Shown piece after piece: positions 5,994 through 8,018 of a stretch of 8,018 bases of DNA. The DNA is taken from the NCBI GenBank assembly GCA_023387655.1, contig JAEWHR010000048.1:1-8018 (forward strand), given 5' to 3'. The DNA is from Bacillota bacterium. Lineage in GTDB: Bacteria > Bacillota > Clostridia > Lachnospirales > Lachnospiraceae. The translations under genes and the position numbers were made by a program. The first letter of the stretch is position 1; every line of letters starts with the position of its first letter. Under the pieces are notes generated by a model. It saw nothing but the letters and a program-made list of their open reading frames with translations, was not told the DNA's origin and made no database searches.

Positions 5994-8012
5994 TTGGGGT
6001 TTGAAAAAGCATGGTTAAATTATCGTAAGCTTAATATACTTGGGATGCGAGATTATTTTACATTGGTTACTTATAATAAAGAGGACTCAATTATAAAGAA
6101 TGCTGTTTTAGAGTTAACAACAGCTGCAAAAGAGTTATTCTCTATTGATATGAAAAGTAACCTTTTTGAAAGTGATTCATGGAAGGTTGAAGTAAATTCT
6201 GGCAGTATAAGAAAAGGAATTTGTCTTCAGATTAGTGACGATAAAGAACTATCTGATGAGGGATATCGCATTACATTAGATGAAGAGATGATACGTATAG
6301 AGGCTTTCACTTCTCATGGAATTTTGTATGGAACTTTTGACTTGATACGAAACGTTATCCTTCATCCAGAGAGGGGCACTCTAAATAAAACTGTTTTGCC
6401 TAAAAATCCTCTTCGAATGTTAAATCATTGGGATAATATGGACGGTAGCATCGAGAGAGGGTATTCTGGAAATTCTTTCTTTTTTGAACATGGGGAAGTC
6501 ATTGTAAATGAACGCACCGTAGCTTACGCAAGACTTATTTCTTCCGTTGGCATTAACGCAGTAGTAATTAATAATGTGAATGTTCGTGGCATTGCTACTA
6601 ATTTAATAACTAATCGCTACATAGATAAATTAAAACAGATGGGTGAAATTTTTGCATCCTACGGGATTAAACTTTTTCTATCTCTGAATTTTGCTGCGCC
6701 AATGGAACTTGGTGGATTAACAACTGCTAACCCATGCGAGGAAGCAGTTTGCCTGTGGTGGAAGGAGGCAGTGCAGTTATTATTTAAAGAAATACCTTCC
6801 TTTGGGGGATTTTTAGTGAAAGCGGATTCCGAGGGAAGACCGGGGCCATTTACCTATGAAAGAACCCATGCACAAGGTGCCAATATGTTAGCTTCTGCTG
6901 TAAAACCTTATGGAGGTCTGATTATCTGGAGATGTTTTGTGTATAACTGCAAGCAGGATTGGAGAGATACGAAGACAGACAGAGCAAGAGCAAGTTATGA
7001 TAACTTCCAGTCATTAGATGGTAGTTTCTCTGAGAATGTAATTTTGCAGGTGAAAAATGGTCCAATGGATTTTCAGGTCAGAGAACCAGTATCCCCTTTA
7101 TTCGGTGGAATGAAGAAAACAAATCTGATGTTAGAGGTTCAGATTGCACAGGAATATACAGGTCAGCAAAGACATGTTTGTTACTTAATTCCGATGTTCA
7201 AGGACATCTTAAAGTTTAGGACTTATTGCAAAGAGGAAAACGATACGGTACTAGATATCGTAAGTGGTAATACTTATGGCAATAAAAACACTGGAATGGC
7301 AGCAGTAACAAATACAGGAACTGATGAAAACTGGACTGGTCATGATTTGGCAGCAGCGAACCTCTATGGATATGGCAGGCTGAGTTTTGAACCAGAACTA
7401 ACATCAGAGGAGATTGCGAGAGAATGGATTACCTTAACCTATGGTACAAAGGAACAAGCCATAGATAATATAACTAAAATTCTAATGATGTCCTGGCCAG
7501 CATATGAGAAATATACTTCTCCGCTAGGTATTGGATGGATGGTGAATCCTTCTCATCATTATGGACCAAATGTGGATGGATATGAATATGACCGTTGGGG
7601 CACCTATCACCGAGCTAACCATAAAGCAATCGGTGTGGACCGAACGAAGAATGGAACCGGGTATACGGCACAATATCATAAGCCAAATGAAGAGCTATAT
7701 GAATCAGTGGAAACATGTCCAGAAGAGCTGATATTATTCTTCCATCGCATTTCTTATACCTATAGGTTAAAGTCTGGGAAGACATTGATTCAGCATATCT
7801 ATGATTCGCACTTTGAAGGTGTTGAAAATGTAGAAGAGATGATTAGATTGTGGGAATCTTTAAAAGGCGAACTTGAGGAAGTACCTTTTCATAGAGTATT
7901 GCTTCGATTACAGGAACAACTGGAACATGCAAAGGAATGGAGAGATGTGATTTGCTCTTATTTTTATAGGAAGACTGCGTTGGAGGACGAAAAGGGAAGG
8001 AAGATATATTAG
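5994..8012 (+). CDS. aguA: GH67 alpha-glucuronidase, cytoplasmic
   Basis: A complete 672-residue enzyme, close to the usual 670-700 residues of GH67. It cleaves the alpha-1,2 bond of (4-O-methyl)glucuronic acid on the non-reducing terminal xylose of aldouronic acids, fragments of glucuronoxylan, by inversion. Three parts are seen: an N-terminal domain (about 1-125, AWLNYRKL), the central TIM barrel (about 135-450, RMLNHWDNMDGSIERGY) and a helical C-terminal domain (about 450-672, ENWTGHDLAAANLYGYGRL). The proton donor should be E280 in KADSEGRPGPF, and the paired bases D359 in NGPMDFQ and E387 in QEYTG; these match the spacing of E285, D364 and E392 in the Geobacillus enzyme as I remember it. 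There is no signal peptide, so it acts on imported oligosaccharides. It starts at TTG with a good ribosome site. It is divergent from the AraC gene, and its stop is 6 bp from the window end, so operon partners downstream cannot be seen. The gene symbol follows common use for the family. Confidence 0.96.
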   Translation: MGFEKAWLNYRKLNILGMRDYFTLVTYNKEDSIIKNAVLELTTAAKELFSIDMKSNLFESDSWKVEVNSGSIRKGICLQISDDKELSDEGYRITLDEEMIRIEAFTSHGILYGTFDLIRNVILHPERGTLNKTVLPKNPLRMLNHWDNMDGSIERGYSGNSFFFEHGEVIVNERTVAYARLISSVGINAVVINNVNVRGIATNLITNRYIDKLKQMGEIFASYGIKLFLSLNFAAPMELGGLTTANPCEEAVCLWWKEAVQLLFKEIPSFGGFLVKADSEGRPGPFTYERTHAQGANMLASAVKPYGGLIIWRCFVYNCKQDWRDTKTDRARASYDNFQSLDGSFSENVILQVKNGPMDFQVREPVSPLFGGMKKTNLMLEVQIAQEYTGQQRHVCYLIPMFKDILKFRTYCKEENDTVLDIVSGNTYGNKNTGMAAVTNTGTDENWTGHDLAAANLYGYGRLSFEPELTSEEIAREWITLTYGTKEQAIDNITKILMMSWPAYEKYTSPLGIGWMVNPSHHYGPNVDGYEYDRWGTYHRANHKAIGVDRTKNGTGYTAQYHKPNEELYESVETCPEELILFFHRISYTYRLKSGKTLIQHIYDSHFEGVENVEEMIRLWESLKGELEEVPFHRVLLRLQEQLEHAKEWRDVICSYFYRKTALEDEKGRKIY

Positions 8013-8018
8013 AATTTG

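Noticed and set aside
7216..7404. 62-codon minus-strand frame inside the GH67 gene
   Set aside because: Antisense shadow of the conserved GH67 catalytic and C-terminal regions.

Overview
The window looks like a carbohydrate-utilisation locus from a low-GC, Gram-positive anaerobe. The non-coding DNA is very AT-rich, Shine-Dalgarno sites are strong (AAGGAGG type), and the proteins resemble those of Lachnospiraceae/Clostridia that degrade plant polysaccharides, in the style of Clostridium (Lachnoclostridium) phytofermentans. The organism is an inference from style, not an identification.

Layout. (1) Positions 1-224 (+) hold the C-terminal end of an M23-family metallopeptidase. (2) Positions 225-509 are a convergent intergenic space with an 18-bp perfect-stem bidirectional terminator (328-379). 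(3) On the minus strand, read from right to left, lie an AraC-family regulator (4654-5544), a very large GH2 glycosidase of 1180 residues (807-4349), and 27 bp further on a small two-pass membrane protein ending in a four-cysteine zinc ribbon (510-779). (4) Positions 5545-5993 are a 449-bp divergent control region. (5) Positions 5994-8012 (+) encode a complete GH67 alpha-glucuronidase starting at TTG.

How it may work together. GH67 enzymes remove (4-O-methyl)glucuronic acid from the non-reducing end of aldouronic acids, the oligosaccharides released from glucuronoxylan. The GH2 enzyme keeps both catalytic glutamates and probably removes a beta-linked sugar, most likely galactose. It carries a BIG2-like domain and two C-terminal CBM6-like modules. 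Neither enzyme has a signal peptide, so both should work in the cytoplasm on imported oligosaccharides. The AraC protein, divergent from the GH67 gene and upstream of the GH2 gene, is the obvious candidate sensor and activator. Two unlinked repeat structures in the control regions are candidate operators: TTAAGTG repeats 10 bp apart near 4525-4545, and a 16-bp element repeated at a 40-bp interval at 5729-5784.

I see no RNA gene, CRISPR array, insertion sequence or phage feature. No wholly new system is evident. The most unusual items are the domain build of the GH2 enzyme, the zinc-ribbon membrane protein attached to its operon, and the candidate operators.
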